The notes under the pieces were generated by a model that was not told the DNA's origin, did not search any database, and worked only from the letters and a program-made list of their open reading frames with translations. Made by a program: the position numbers and the translations under genes. This document shows, piece by piece, positions 37,600 through 51,570 of a DNA stretch of 64,000 nucleotides. The DNA is taken from positions 2,561,329-2,625,328 of the forward strand of contig CM029121.1 of assembly GCA_016859345.1 (NCBI GenBank), in the 5' to 3' direction. Source of the stretch: Istiophorus platypterus. Its lineage: Eukaryota > Chordata > Actinopteri > Istiophoriformes > Istiophoridae. Each line of letters begins with the position of its first letter. The first letter of the stretch is position 1.

Positions 37600-38107
37600 A
37601 GTGTATTGAAATTAGGTATGGAAGTCAATTACAGTTGATGCTTTTATTTGTTGTCACACATATCTTTAAGGACACTAGAAAAGGTCAGGGAACCATCAAC
37701 ATTATTTTCTCTGGACCACAGTGCTTGATGAACCAACAGATTAATAAAGAGTAAGTCAGTAAAAAATATGTAAAAAGTACCAGTTATCAAGGTTTAAAAT
37801 GCACTACGGAGCACTTGGTCAAATTTAAAGAAACAGTATTCTAACGGTAAATCATAGTTAAACTCTTTGAGGACTCAAACCACAGTTTCAACCTTTAAAA
37901 CACCCAGTTAGCTGTGTAGACATCGCTGGAAGCCCTCAAACATCCTTGTCTGTTAATCAGCGTGAGAAAGCCATCAACTAGACACTTGTACATCCACTCT
38001 ACAGAGGCAGTCTGGGAGTGTGGAGAAATGAGAACACAGTGGGAGCTAATCACATTACCCAGACCTTTGGGATAAATCCCGATAGCTGTGGGACCTGACA
38101 ATGTGAT

Positions 38108-38128
38108 GTTACCATGGCAACTGTTGCC
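38108..38128. promoter_or_regulatory. RFX X-box with a third half-site
   Basis: GTTACCATGGCAAC at 38108-38121 fits the RFX X-box consensus (two inverted half-sites with a two-base spacer). GTTGCC follows at 38123-38128, so three half-sites fall within 21 bp. The flank is locally richer in CpG. RFX factors control ciliary and immune genes in vertebrates; which gene this would serve is unknown. Confidence 0.55.
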
Positions 38129-39415
38129 AGGATGACCTGCCACAGCGGAGCGACGCCAAAACTTCAATGAGACTTGCCAGGGAAACGACGGATGATGAAG
38201 GAGGGGAGGGACTGACAAAAGAGAGGGTACAGAGGAATGGAGGAGTTTAAGGTGCTGAAGGTTAAGCGGAGCACTGGGCATCTGATTTTGCTTAAAAGCC
38301 CTCTAAAGCTCTTCCAGAGCAGTATATTCTAATAAAATTGGTGCATTCTTGTGTTTGTAATTTGACCTTTTTGTCAACTTGCAAATTCTGAGAGCGAAGC
38401 ATGGCTTAACCAAGCACATGCTTTAATAAACTCATCATTTATAGTGGCTTGATGCAAAACAGATTAATACACTACATAATCAAATAGCAAGAAGCATGAA
38501 CTATGTCTTCTGGGGGAATGCAGAATTTATCTAATCCCTGTTAAATCATCAAGAACTGAATTGTCTCTAAATGTTCTCTAATGACAAAACCCAAATCAAC
38601 CAACCAACCACAACACTTGTCATCCTGGTCAATGATCACACCTTTTGGACAAATGATTGTGAATCCAACCTTTTGTCCAACACATCAAGAACACTGCCTA
38701 CTGAAGTTTTCTGCTATTATAGACAATTAGGAGGTTATTGTTAACTTAGGCCACAAAAAAACAAGACAGTCACAGTCTAGTCCATTTCAGTACATTACTG
38801 CTGAACAGCCACTGATCTCCATTAATTACATTAAGAACCAATAACATAGGTTTGACAAAAGTAAAAAGCAGAGATGACTTTAACAAAATTGAATTACCCT
38901 CATTTAAGATGACTAATTTAAACTTGATTCTTATACATAGAAAGAAAACAGAAACCCCTGGCTGCCTTCGAGGTAAGTGAAACACAAATCTACAACACTA
39001 TGTGATGTTGAAACCTTTTATCACGTAAAATACCAGTGTGAACTGTTTATTCTACGTTTTATATCACTGTCATCTAGATGTCTTCCAAAACACTGGTATG
39101 GTCCAGACTCTTTGTTACAATTGTAAGAAAACCTGTCAGTTAAATGACCTACTGTTTAATTACATCTTTAGATTGATACCTAATAATCTAATTTAGAATG
39201 TAGTGACTACACATAATATGATGATGCATTTAACTAACGAGTATATAAAAAAATGGTTTCACAATATCTTTGTTTGACAGGTTTTTCAAAATTACCCTCA
39301 ACTCCAACTGCTAAAAAGAAAAGAGGAGAGAGTGGCTCAACAGAAAGACATCCACTGAAGAGAAAGTAATGTGAACAGCTGGTGGAGCGAGCTCACTATA
39401 GACAGGTTGCTCATC

Positions 39416-39477
39416 TGTGTGAGTGTGAGTGTGTGTGTGTGTGTGTGTGTGCGTGCGTGTGTGTGTGAGTGTGTGCA

Positions 39478-39524
<47 letters not shown>
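39416..39524. repeat. (GT)n microsatellite, interrupted
   Basis: About 108 bp of GT with GC, GA and CA interruptions. Confidence 0.95.
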
Positions 39525-39525
<1 letters not shown>

Positions 39526-41607
39526 TTAATGTCCTTTGTCTCCTGCCTGCTATTTGACCCCTGGGGACAAATACAACACTGCCACAAGAGGTTTTGTGTG
39601 TTTGAGTTTGTGTGCTTGTGTGTGTGTATGTCACCACACTGCAGAAAGTAAAAAAGAAAAAAAGGCACTTAACGGCACTCCCCATGTCTCTTTCTCCATC
39701 TATACCATCCACTCTGCCATTGATGCAGCAGCCACCATTCATTTCTGCTCTTCTTCTTTTCTTCTCTCTTGTCATCCGTCTGCTCTGTCCATCTCTGAGC
39801 TCCCCTGAATTACGCCAAACGCTTTTTCAGGCATTCATTTCTCTTCACAGCCAGAAGTGAATTTGAATGAGTCAAGTTTCATCAGGGTGAGTCTGGGATA
39901 TTTGAGGTGAGCTAGATTTCAGAGGAGCAAAACGAAACTAGCTGAGGTGAAGAAGTGTAAGTCAGGATGAACTGTGGTGAGCATTTGGGATTATACTGTA
40001 CTAATAAAGAAAAATGAGGACTAATAAGGGAGAACCAGCCTATACAGCATGGGGTAAGTGGTATGTTGTGCTAGAGCAACAAATAATTCGACTTATTTCT
40101 TTGCTTTGTAGAATTCTTCAGGACAAAACGAGATCATCATTTGAAGAGCTTAACCCAGAACAATTATTTGGACACACTCTAAATAGCTTAGCCATCCTCC
40201 AGGTACTCGCCCTAAGAAAGACTCAATGACACATGGTTTTCAGGATGGTCCCTGTGTCAGATCAGGTTGTTAGATGATGTGGGGCTTTCAGGTCCCACAC
40301 TACGTTTTGAACCCTGACCGGTTGTGGCTTTCACCCTTACAAGGCTTGCTTTAAGGTAGCTGGGCAGGGGTGGGCTCCTTCTGTTCACCTTGTTTTCAAT
40401 TGTGGACACCATAACACTACTCTTTTTTTCAGTATCATGCAGTCAAACAGGTGACAGGAGCCAAAAATGTCCAAAAATAAGGACATGCAAATCTTTCCAT
40501 TGAGGTCTCACAAGGCTTCCTAGACAAAGGGTCACTTGTCTGCTATCATCACACTTTACTAGTGATAAAACAACACACTCATCCTGTCTGAAGCTCATTT
40601 TATTTAATAATTTTAATAATAGTCATAAAGGTGCAACATTCCTGACTTGTACAGGTCCTACATCTACAAGTTGTGAGCAGGTGTGTGTGTATGTATCTGT
40701 GTTGATCAACCTCTGAGCAAGTCAATCAAAGAGTAATTAGATTTATTCATTTCAATGACTTTTAGAAGAAAGAAGAAAAAAAAAATTAAAGATTTGACAA
40801 AAATAAACTTTATTTTCGCTGGCAGTATCAGAGAGACCGACCAACACCACCATCCTCTCCTCAGCCTCTACTGTGAGCTGGGAAAACTGCAGCCAGAAGA
40901 AATAATGTGTTTTGAGTCAAAGTCTGGACCAAACCAGGTTTGTATCGATCAAGTGAGAGGCATCAATCTGCCTCAAATTACTCCGGTCAAGGTCAGTGAG
41001 ATCCTGTCACTAAACTGTTTGAATGTTAGCCAACACATTCGTCACTTGTTCTACCTGATTAATATCAATCTATTCTTCCGAACTTTAAACATATTCATAT
41101 ACAACATGTACAGTCAAGAGAGCCTCCTCTGATCTGACGCTCAGCCTATCAAAGAACATTTTTGCAAAAAAACTATTGTCTGGTATTCTGTTGTAAGATG
41201 CAATGTGAGCAAAACATAACTTGTGTTGGTTGATCAACATACACACACAAATAAGCAGTGAGGTACAAGAGCAAGGAAAGAACACATAAGACTCTCTGTC
41301 TCCCCACACACAAGATAGAAAACACTCATTAAAAAACAGGCCATGTGTAAGATCCCTCAGCTGGGGCACAGTCCATATGGACAAACCTGTATACGTGGTT
41401 GTTTGCGTGTGTGTGTGTGTCTGTGTGTACGTTTACTTGTATGTCTGTCTTTGTGTGGCTGTTTTAGGGTTAAGACTTGGTTTTAGATTAGAATTAGGTT
41501 TAGGGCATTTAGTTGTAATGGTTGCAGTTAAGGTAAGAGGATAGAGATTTCATTATGTCAATGAGAGTCCTCACAAAAAGAGCAGTACATGTGTGTTTTT
41601 GTGGGAG

Positions 41608-41608
<1 letters not shown>

Positions 41609-41651
<43 letters not shown>

Positions 41652-41708
41652 TATGTGGTGTGTGTCTGTGTGTGTGTGGGTGTGTATTTGGTGTGTGTCT
41701 GTGTGTAT
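41609..41708. repeat. (GT)n microsatellite, interrupted
   Basis: GT array followed by ggtgtgt-type degenerate units. Confidence 0.95.
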
Positions 41709-42897
41709 ATTTTACCACATGGTTTCGTTTCTTGAAAAAGAAAATTCCATCTTGTGTATTTCGTTTGTCTCAGGTCCTGTGACTTCATTAACCTGTCTGA
41801 CCTGATGTGTATTTAAAATACATAAAACTGAAATCATAAATCAAAACAGAGGAATATATTGAAAAACTGCTTGACTGAAAGAATTTCAGTTTGCAATGAT
41901 TAAGATGATAAAAGCAGCAAATCCTCACACTGGAGGAGCTACAATATCTTAGTTTTTTACTTGGTTATAGGATTCAAACAATTATCTGAAAATCTAGATT
42001 GGTGCAGATTAACTCCCTTAACCTAAAGTTTTTCCATTTTTCAATTTGAGGTTGCTTTGAGGTTGCTCAGATGATATTTTCCTCTCTGTGAAACATATGG
42101 AACACAAAAATATCCACATAATTTGGATAAGCTTGTTGTAGTTATTCCTTTTAAGCACCACTCATTCATTCACTCCATGTTTTTTATAGCTAAACCATTC
42201 GATTTTATGGAAATTAATATATTACACAAAATTAAGACACATCTGGTAAAACTCTGAGGTTTCCATGGGAAAATGTAGACAACCACCTTGAAAATGAGAG
42301 GATGCGTCTAAAGGGATTTATCCTCTTATTAATTTTGAAATAAATGAAATACATTTTTGTGGGGTTGAACAATGTTTAGTTACTTAAAGCAACTTAGTAA
42401 TTACTGTCCCTTCGGTGGGCCAGGCGTTTTAAGGGGGTTACTTTTCAGTTGACTGATTAATCCTATATTTGACTAATCATTTCTCAAATTCTTGGATTAT
42501 ATTCTGGAATTTGACTTCTGAAATCTGACATGAATGAAAGAGATTAGATTTTCTCCCTCAGTATTGTTTTTCAAAACTCTTTAGCTGAATTGCACAACTT
42601 TAAAAAGTTTTCAGTGTGGCCTGTATTCACTAAATTGTTCCATTACAGATTACCGGTACCTGGTATCACATTTAGGACAGTTTTAAAGAACAACGGGAGA
42701 AAAGCAATGAATCCTATAAAAACTGAAGCTGAGGCATTTCAGCATATTTTGGGGGTAAATAAAGAATTGCTGGGTTTTTTTAAGCAGGACCAGATACTCT
42801 ACTCTAACTTGGCCCAGTGTCTTTGTGTCATTGCATAATCAAGGTGTGTTCATTTCTGTGTTAATCTGCGGTATTGTTGGAGCGAGCCTGGGCCTGC

Positions 42898-42926
42898 CCC
42901 CCCCCCACACACACACACACACACAT

Positions 42927-42961
<35 letters not shown>

Positions 42962-43001
42962 CACGCACACACACACAGACACACGGGCACATATGCACAC
43001 A

Positions 43002-43041
<40 letters not shown>
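42898..43041. repeat. Compound (C)n(CA)n array
   Basis: A run of about nine C passes into 135 bp of CA with tgcac and gac interruptions. Confidence 0.95.
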
Positions 43042-43043
<2 letters not shown>

Positions 43044-43120
43044 CGAGCTTACTACAGCATTCCAAAGCCTCCACATACAAACACACAACTCTCCCATTAC
43101 CTCACATTCCAGAGGTGTCA

Positions 43121-43161
43121 CAACACACACACACACACACAGACACACAAACGCACACATC
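43121..43161. repeat. (CA)n microsatellite
   Basis: CA run in bcar1 intron 1, about 80 bp after the preceding array. Confidence 0.95.
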
Positions 43162-43669
43162 CACACGCCATTCAGATTCTTGAATTTCTTCAAGAACGAT
43201 AATCATCCAACAAAAAACGCCAAGCAAACTTCTTTTTCCTTCCTTTCTTTGCTTCCTTAAGTTCTTCCCTCCTCCCTTCTCAATCTTTCTCTCTCATCCA
43301 CCCTGCACTTCTTTTCTACCTCTCTTTCTCTTTCAGCCCCCCCCCCCCACTTCTTTTCCTGTCTTGGCATGTCAGACTGTCCTTGAGAAATAGTCGTGAG
43401 TGCATGGCTGATTTGTACAACAGCAGAAAGAATCCTACACTCAGTGGAGCATCTAGGATGTGTTATATATATAATGTGTTATATTCTGTTTTAATGGAGA
43501 GCTGGAGTGTTAAATGATCCAAACGCTTCACATAAATACAGCTCTGAGGTAAACCTTGGAAGCTGTGAATTCCTCATTTGTAATGAAAGGAGTATGATTA
43601 AAAGACCCATGCTTATAGGGCCATCAGAGTAAAGAACCCTAAAAAACTTTAGGGATATTCCATGAACCT

Positions 43670-44165
43670 AAAGGGGCACTCCACCCGTTTTACCCCCTTG
43701 TTTACTGGCATGTCAGAACTGCTGAGTGCCAGTGTCTTCTGTAAACCTGTTGATGTCAAGAGTCACACACACACACTCACACACTCACACACACACACAC
43801 ACACACACACACTTTTTCGATGTATGATAATGGGAGTCTGCCTATAATCATTTCTGCAGCTTCCTCCAACAATAGTTTCCAGTATATAGTCCACAGTGGG
43901 GTCTTAAAGTGGTCTCTGACTATTGGACCCCACTGTGTATGGTCCAATAGTACATTGGTTATATAATTCCTGTAGAACACAATGGCATGTTCCCATTAGT
44001 ACTGAGGCTTTCATGAACCCTGAAAGGGTTCTATGAGATACTAAAAAAAGCTCCTCAGCTGTGTCTGACAAGAGGGTTCTTGGGATTTCTTCAGTCCCCT
44101 GTTGTTCTTGGGAGCATTTCAGGTAGTTGACCCTTTGCTCCCTTTGATGCTGAAAAATCAAACTA
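43670..44165. repeat. Probable dispersed fish repeat with internal hairpins
   Basis: Words such as aaaggggcactccaccc, gataatgggagtctgcct and cagcttcctccaacaatag recall, from memory, a repeat found near many fish genes. It is interrupted by a CA array at 43763-43812. A 12-bp perfect inverted repeat (43892-43903 with 43926-43937) and a competing 9-bp one (43921-43929 with 43941-43949) lie inside. Class unknown. Confidence 0.4.
43763..43812. repeat. (CA)n microsatellite
   Basis: CA array with CT interruptions inside the probable dispersed repeat. Confidence 0.95.
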
Positions 44166-44402
44166 AGTCTGGGTTTTCCACACAGCCCCGGCCTTATGTG
44201 TCCTGCTAAATGATAGTTAAGGCGGCTGCTTTAGTGAGTGATGATCCCCCCCAAAGAATTTCTGCCCTCAGGCTAAGACTGTAAGCACAAACAACAGCAG
44301 GGATTGTATAGCCTCAAGCAGGATAGACTCACGTAGGCGTGGCCTGAGAGTTGCTTAACCTGTTGACAGGCAACCCTGGTAGGACCTTATGGATAGCTGC
44401 CA

Positions 44403-44403
<1 letters not shown>

Positions 44404-44450
<47 letters not shown>
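44404..44450. repeat. (CA)n microsatellite
   Basis: About 23 perfect CA units in bcar1 intron 1. Confidence 0.97.
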
Positions 44451-44453
<3 letters not shown>

Positions 44454-47400
44454 ATACACATACAAATAGTTGGCCGATTCAAAACCGCTCCACCTTGTAA
44501 AAACGACAGTGAGAGATGGAGGGTGGAAGAAAATGAACGTCCTACATGAGTGGAATAGTTTCTATTACTGCTGGGATTTGAGTGAAATACATTTTCCACC
44601 AATGACATTTTTTCCTTCGTGTAAATGTCATTTCACTAAAATTTGTTCCCTAAAAAAAACTTAATATTCTGTAAGTTGATTAAAAAAAATCTGTACATCT
44701 CTCTTCATGTCATTAAGAATCTGACATTTTTGTGACAGTGTTTCTATAGAAAGGCAACGCTGGTCTGAATCCTGTCTACAGAGCTGTGATTGGTCAACTG
44801 TTGCTCCAGCCGGCTGAAACACTACAACACCACAGTCATGTTTCAGTCATGTGCAGCATGTTCAGTGATCTGAATCCACACTAGCATTAACAAGCATGGT
44901 AACTAAATCAACAACCGGAACTTTGCATGTATCTGTGGTTTCTGATGTATTCAGCTTTCAAAGAGGTTCTCAAATTAATGTCATAATTCATCTGTCATAA
45001 AAAACTCATGTTTTCTCAGCTGTGAGCTGTTTAGCCAGCCAGGAATTCTATCAGGTTCTATTCACAAAGTGAAGGTTCAGAAAAATGGAGTATCAAGGGC
45101 TGTGGTTGTGACCCAACACCTTCTGAAATTACAATGTGCAGCACACAACAGAGGAGCAGAATGTATGTCCATAGAGCAGCCCACACCTGTGTTTAAGGGC
45201 TTTACTAACCTGCACTTACACAGATAGCAAAGGCTTGAGCTAAAACCTGCCGGCACACCCCCTGTCACACTGTGTGTGAGTGAGTGAGTGAGTTAGTGTG
45301 TGACAGAGATTACAGTGTTTATTTCTCTGCTCAAAACATATTCATGATGAGGAGCTGAAGCCCACATCTCTACACTTGAGTACAATATTCAAAACACTCA
45401 AGCTCAGAACTACTGTGGCATGAAGCTCCATGAAAAACTTTAATGAATCAATGCGTAGTGTTGCTACACTGCCAGCAAAATGCCGAAGGTGTCTGGTGTA
45501 AAATGGTTTCACAACCTAAGGGGCATATATCTCCACACCAGTGAACTGTGACACTCACAAAATCTGTTGAGAAAGCTGCAGCTGTAACTGCAGCGCTGAC
45601 ACTGTGATTCAGCAGTGAGCAGCAGGGAAAAACATCCAGTGATTCATAGCTTGTTGTTTGTCAGCTCACTGTGCGCTACTGTACTGTAAAACCAAAGGCA
45701 AAATACAGGTATATACTGAAGGCAAGAGCATAGGCTCAAGTTAGAGGTTGCATTTAGTTCTGAGACATGTGTAGCACAGCTTTAGCCTTAGTATTTTAAC
45801 CACACATACAGAGTCACTTCATTTCATACCTTAAAATGCCCTGAAGCTTTAATGTTAGCATTAACATGAAATGAGCATGACATCAGTCAGTTTAAAGAGA
45901 ACAAGAACTGAATTTGAGCCTTACTAGAATGACCCGAAGTCCCAAATGTGTATACTTTTCAGTTTGCCCTTACTATTTTAATGGGTTAACCACATAATTT
46001 GAAGTATACTTATGCAGTCTGTTCACAAACCTAGAAAAATCAGGAAAAATCAAACAATTTATTTACCAAATTAAGTAAGCTGAAATTCATATTTAGTTGT
46101 TCTTGCATGGAGTTAAGAGATGAAAGCAGCTCTATGGCATGTGTGAGGTACGTCTGTCACCTACTGCATGCACATGGCAGCGGAACCAGACTTTTAATCC
46201 TGAGCCTTTCAGAGTAGCAACACCACCCTGCTGAATCTGCCATTTGTGTTGTCACTTTGTTCATTTGGAAAAAAGCCAAATCGGAAAAAAGAATCTGATG
46301 TTTCCTTCACAAGCTGTAGGTTTTGCTAGCAAATTGAGTCAGTATTTAAACCCTTCAGCACGGGAATTCTTTTATAACCTTTGGCAGCAGAATGAGTAAA
46401 ATAATCTCAGATACCAAGTCCACTTGATAGCTTTTTAAGGCTTTCTTTTACAGCTAATGGACTTTTCAACAGATCACGATTAGGCATTGAAAGCTAGAGA
46501 TTATTTTGTAATACACCAGAAAAATTGTCTAATTTTTAATTTAATAATTACTGTCATAATCTGTCTTTGGACTGAACAAGGGGAGAATAGGCTAACAAGC
46601 CTGGAAGTGTTCTGTCCGTGACCTGACAGAACCAGCTACTGAGCCACAGGGATGCTTAAATCCAACTTTAAATAAATCGATAGCTGGAAAACAGGAATTT
46701 GCTGTGCCTATGCTAATGTTAAAGACAACACAATCAAACAGATCTTTTAACGAATGATGAAATTAAATTTGATCTGGTTTATTCACATTCTGGGAGATGA
46801 GTGATGAAGAATGGTGATTTCACATTATCAAGAGACTTGACAAGACAATACAATTATTCTTTTTCACACATTGTTGGTTTGGATGAATAACTGAAAATAA
46901 CATCCCTGATTTAAGTCACCGCTCTTTATCTTGTCACTGTACAATATCTAATAAAAGTAAAAATAGCTAAAATATTTAATATAAAATAAGAAATTGAGTT
47001 TGAACAAGTATATATCATGTACTTTTAATGACCATATTGGGTTTTTTTTGCTTAGTATCTTGTAAGATAATACTGGCTGAGCTCCATATGGTGCAGGACA
47101 CCTAATCAATCAATTAATTTGATGTCCTCCTTTGTCCACACTAATGGACATGGCCAACTAAAAAGGCACATATCTCCCTTTATTGTAACATCTCAAATAA
47201 TATCTCGTCAGGTTAAATTAGCTCCCATTTTAGTCCTGAGAGAAATACACAGAATTTTATTAACCTGATATCTGACACGCAAAGTGACCCATGTCCATGT
47301 GCCAGCAACATAATGAAGCCATCTTTCATTCACATTACTTCATGTTGTAAATTAATAAGGTGAATCACAATCTACAAACCAGAGGTGCCGACTAGATCCT

Positions 47401-48261
47401 CAACATGCAGGGGTATAAGATGAGGGTTCAGCCTGTTTTGTTGAGCCTTCGGGCAAGTTTCAAATTTCAAGTTTCAAACATTTGGTAGCAGGGACAATAA
47501 ACCTTAGTTCATGTTTGGTAAAATACTGGAGATTTGTTATAACTGATGAGACTGACACAATAAATATTAATATTTCAAATTCTATTACATTCATTCATCT
47601 TTACTTTCCCTCTCTCATTCTATAGCAAAGCACATGTTCAAACCCTGGTGTCCTCTTTCTCAACACAGGTATTAATGGAACATTATAAAGATCATTGGGT
47701 CCAGATATTCTAAAGCTCTTCAGTCTGATCACTGAGGCTGAAGTGAGCTGTCATATCCAAAACTGTCCATCTCCGGCACATCTAAAGCCTTTTCAGGTGC
47801 TCAGAGCAATGTCCCAGAACCACATGGGATCTGGGTCAAAGGTCAATGAGTCACATTTACTGGCTTAAATGAGTCATGTACATCATTTATGCTTTTATAC
47901 TGGGACACGCTGTAAGGTAAATGTAGGAAGAGGGTGAAATACAGTTTTCAGGTGTCTAAATGACAAACTATAGTGCAGAACTTACTGACTGGCTATTTAT
48001 TGACTGACTGGCTTGTGTTCTGATTGGCTGATTCACTGCTACACAGACTGACTGACTTTTATGTGCGACACCTGTGTGTGCTTTAACTCAGGGGTCAGTG
48101 AGACGACTGTGTTCAGTGGATGTGCATGTGTGTGGTTTGGTGGATGGGGGTGGGCAGCTTATCACTGGAGCCAAAGCACCCTGGGGGGGCTGGAGATGGG
48201 GAGCGGGTTGTGTGCGTGAGCAGGAGACAGAGGGGAATTCCTGCTTGAAGCTCGGCCTCCA

Positions 48262-48280
48262 TGACTCAGTCACTGAGTCA
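48262..48280. promoter_or_regulatory. Twin AP-1 palindrome
   Basis: TGACTCAGTCACTGAGTCA: two perfect AP-1 sites (TGACTCA and TGAGTCA) as arms of a 9+1+9 palindrome, 3.7 kb inside bcar1 intron 1 from the first exon. AP-1 sites are common in enhancers of adhesion and migration genes; activity is inference. Confidence 0.5.
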
Positions 48281-50336
48281 GAAGAAATACATGGGCAAAG
48301 AAATGTGCACTGACACAATGAGGACTTAGAGAATCCTTACTCCAGTACTGAGACTGTCATTAACATCTTTATATCTATATCACCGGGCATGAAAAATCCT
48401 GTACGCAAATAAAGTCTGGACATAAAATAAAGGGGAAAAAGACGGTAGGGTAGATGAGGTTTGTGATTAAGGTGTAACTCCTTTGTGCCAAAGAGCCCCA
48501 TTGTTTCCAATATCTATTAAAAAACATCAGTGATTCACACTTGTACTGCCTGACATGTTCCTTCATTACCACCAAAACACACTCTGAAGTTTATTTAGCC
48601 CCAGTCCAACACACACCGTCCTGCTGCCAGAAATACTCACTAGAGCACCACATGTGGATAAATCCGCTGCTGAAAATAGTTCCCAGCATATGCCTCGTAT
48701 CCTCCTTTCTGTTAAATGCTACAGTGATTAGCTCTTTTAGGAAATTATATATATAGACACAGACAGGGTAGGGAAGTGAACTGACACATTATTGATTCTG
48801 TTTTTTTCACTTTCAATTGACAATTAATTAAAAATGAAAAAAAGAAATGTTCTTGTTAATAATGTTTAATGGTAATGTTTGAAGTGTATACCTTAAAGAA
48901 AAGGTCGTAAAGTGTTGTTTTGTATTGTTCTATCACTTTTTAATTTTCAAATGATACCAAGCCCTACAAAGACTTCCTTTAAAAAACAGTAAGAATATCT
49001 CTGCATAATAGTACACCACTGTAGCACCATCTTTTCACTTCCAAACCAGAGGGGGTCGGATGAGCGTTGCACTTCCAGCTGATAGCCCCTCTCCTCTCCT
49101 CACTTTGAATCCAACCGACAGGCCAACAAGCGAGATTAGCAGTGTGTTTAATTAGCCCGGGTCAACTTGGAGTCAGGGAAACCTGACTGTTTGGATGAAT
49201 GTGTGAACCCGATATTCTCCCTCTAACACACAGTCACACACACTTCTCCATGGTGTGGAGGGACTTCTCTTCATCTATTTAAAGCCAGCACTGTTTCCTG
49301 GCCCCATTAACTCCTCCTCACCCCTAAGACAGAAGATGTGTAACTGCTTGTCTACCAAGCTCAGCCCTGAAAACTGACTGTATTGTAAAAGGTTTTTAAT
49401 ATTACAGTCTCTACTACTACTTTCAGCCTAACTAACAAAGGACACATCCAATGCTAATACTCAACATGTGTACATTAAATACCATATATAGTCTTCCAGG
49501 TCCATTTAAACCACACAGAATTGAATCCGAACTGGGTGGATGGCTTGAATCAGCAGCTCTTTCTACTCCTGATTTATCTTTGCTCGGAGGGAAGATCTCA
49601 AATAAATACATCAAAATGACCATCTTCAGCTACGAAGGGCAGCTTCCAGATTTATTCTAAGAGACTGGAAAACAGCTAAAGCTCCAGATTTTATAGGGAT
49701 TTTTTTATGACTTTAGAGATCAAAGGGTAGTTTCTCCGGATGTCTCAATGAGACTTTTTCTAAACATACGTAAAAATCAACCAAGTATCACAATAAAGTC
49801 TAATTTATATTTATTTATGTAAATATATCTATGTATATTTTTCTTGGCTTTTTTAATTTCAGTATAACTGAGTCCCCCATTATTTTTACCTATCTTTTAT
49901 TGGGTTTGAAATGATGTACAGATCTTTTCTGCATCACCCTTTCTTTAAAAATTAAAGGCCAAAGAAATATATCATGGATATTCTCATCTTCTTTCTATGT
50001 CTGCTTTTCTTCTGTTTCTATGCTGAATTACAGTTTTTGAGACTACAAATGTATCCACGGAAGTTACACCAGCCTTACTTTGTTCTACATTTAAGCGATT
50101 TATTTTCCACTAAAGGTAAAAAAATTGACATTATATATGAATAAAAACAAGAGTGGGCCAACAAACCATGGCAACACCAGTCTTTGACATGGCTATCTCT
50201 AAGTTCCAATACAGTGGAATGTTATTTTATAATAATTACACACTAATTACTGGCGTGTAATTACTTGTTACACACACAGCGATCTGCTCCACAGTTTTTC
50301 CCTGTCTGCCACATTCCTGACTGTGTAGTTACCCCA

Positions 50337-50358
50337 AACACACAAACACACAAACACA

Positions 50359-50414
<56 letters not shown>
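50337..50414. repeat. (CA)n microsatellite
   Basis: Begins with periodic cacaaa units and continues as a perfect CA array. Confidence 0.96.
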
Positions 50415-50617
50415 TACTGAGTGGTATGACATGAGCAGTGAGCCAACACTGACGCAGAAGTGGTTCAAACAATAGCAGGGACGGACTGTTACTGCCACTC
50501 TTTCCTTCTGTCTAACCACTTTTCTCTGCCTCCATACAAACCATTTGTTGTCTTCCCCATGTCAACCAGTCCCCACCGTCTCTCTCGGTTGTCATATTCA
50601 ATACATGCACATATCTT

Positions 50618-50945
50618 CCTGTCCTGCCTCCCTCTCTGCTCTCCTTCTCTCCCTGCTCCTGTTTTACTTGAGCATTTTTCTCTTTCAGCAGACTGATCGC
50701 CTCCCTCCGTCCTCTGGCCATAAAACCTTCATTTCTCTCCACTTTCCTCTGAGTCAGCAGAAAGACAGACCATGGCTCTGCCTCTCTGCCTCTCTGTCTT
50801 TCTTTCTGTCTGTCTGTCTCTTTCTTTCTCTCTTTCTTACAGTTTTTCTTTCTTTCTTTCATTCTCTCTCTTTCTGTCTCTGTCTTTCTTTTTATTTTTT
50901 TTCTTTCTTTCTGTTTTTCTTTCTGTCTTTCTTCCCTCCTCTCTT
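50618..50945. repeat. Pyrimidine-rich tract with (TTTC)n and (TGTC)n
   Basis: Largely C/T + strand with tctttctttctg words, densest at 50785-50940. On the bcar1 transcript strand it is purine-rich, about 1 kb into intron 1. Confidence 0.85.
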
Positions 50946-51528
50946 CCCAGAGCCATAAACCTTTTTGTAATTCTCCCTCTTTAGTCTGCTGAGGCTAATG
51001 TTTGAATGCTAGAGAGCAACAAGCAGAAAGCAGATGAAAAAATCAAAGAGCTAAATGCTGTGCGGATGGAGGAAGTCTACTGTGCTCTGATTCTGCATTG
51101 CAGTGATGCATTCAAGGAAGAAAGTTTAAAGAAGACATGCACTGTGTGTCCTCAGGATTCAGTAAGGAAAGCTCTCAAGAGGATTACAGGCTTTAAAGTG
51201 AAAAAGTTTTACTATAGTCTTATCATTGTATTCAGAAATGCAACATTACGTGTCTGCTTCATTTAGCTCTTTTCACAAGTAATTTTGGACGTTTAACCGA
51301 TTTCCTGCACACATTTTCTATTTTTGTTATATTAAATGGCCTAACAAAAAAATCCAGGCTTTCAAAAACTACCCATAACAAAACAGCAGAAAACCAGTGT
51401 TTTATTCTGAAAACTCCAAAAAGAGTGTGAGGAGTTTTAGCAACTTTGTCCTTTTGTTGCTGCACATTCCATTACAAGGCAGTGAAGTCTCCTCAACCAG
51501 TGTGTACTTAAACCCTATTACCCCAAAC

Positions 51529-51536
51529 ACACACAG

Positions 51537-51568
<32 letters not shown>

Positions 51569-51570
51569 AC
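51529..51570. repeat. (CA)n microsatellite
   Basis: CA run with GA and AA breaks, about 360 bp downstream (in transcript sense) of the first bcar1 exon. Confidence 0.93.

Noticed and set aside
51006..51266. 86-codon + strand open frame
   Set aside because: No similarity to a known family, lies inside bcar1 intron 1 and has no supporting signals.
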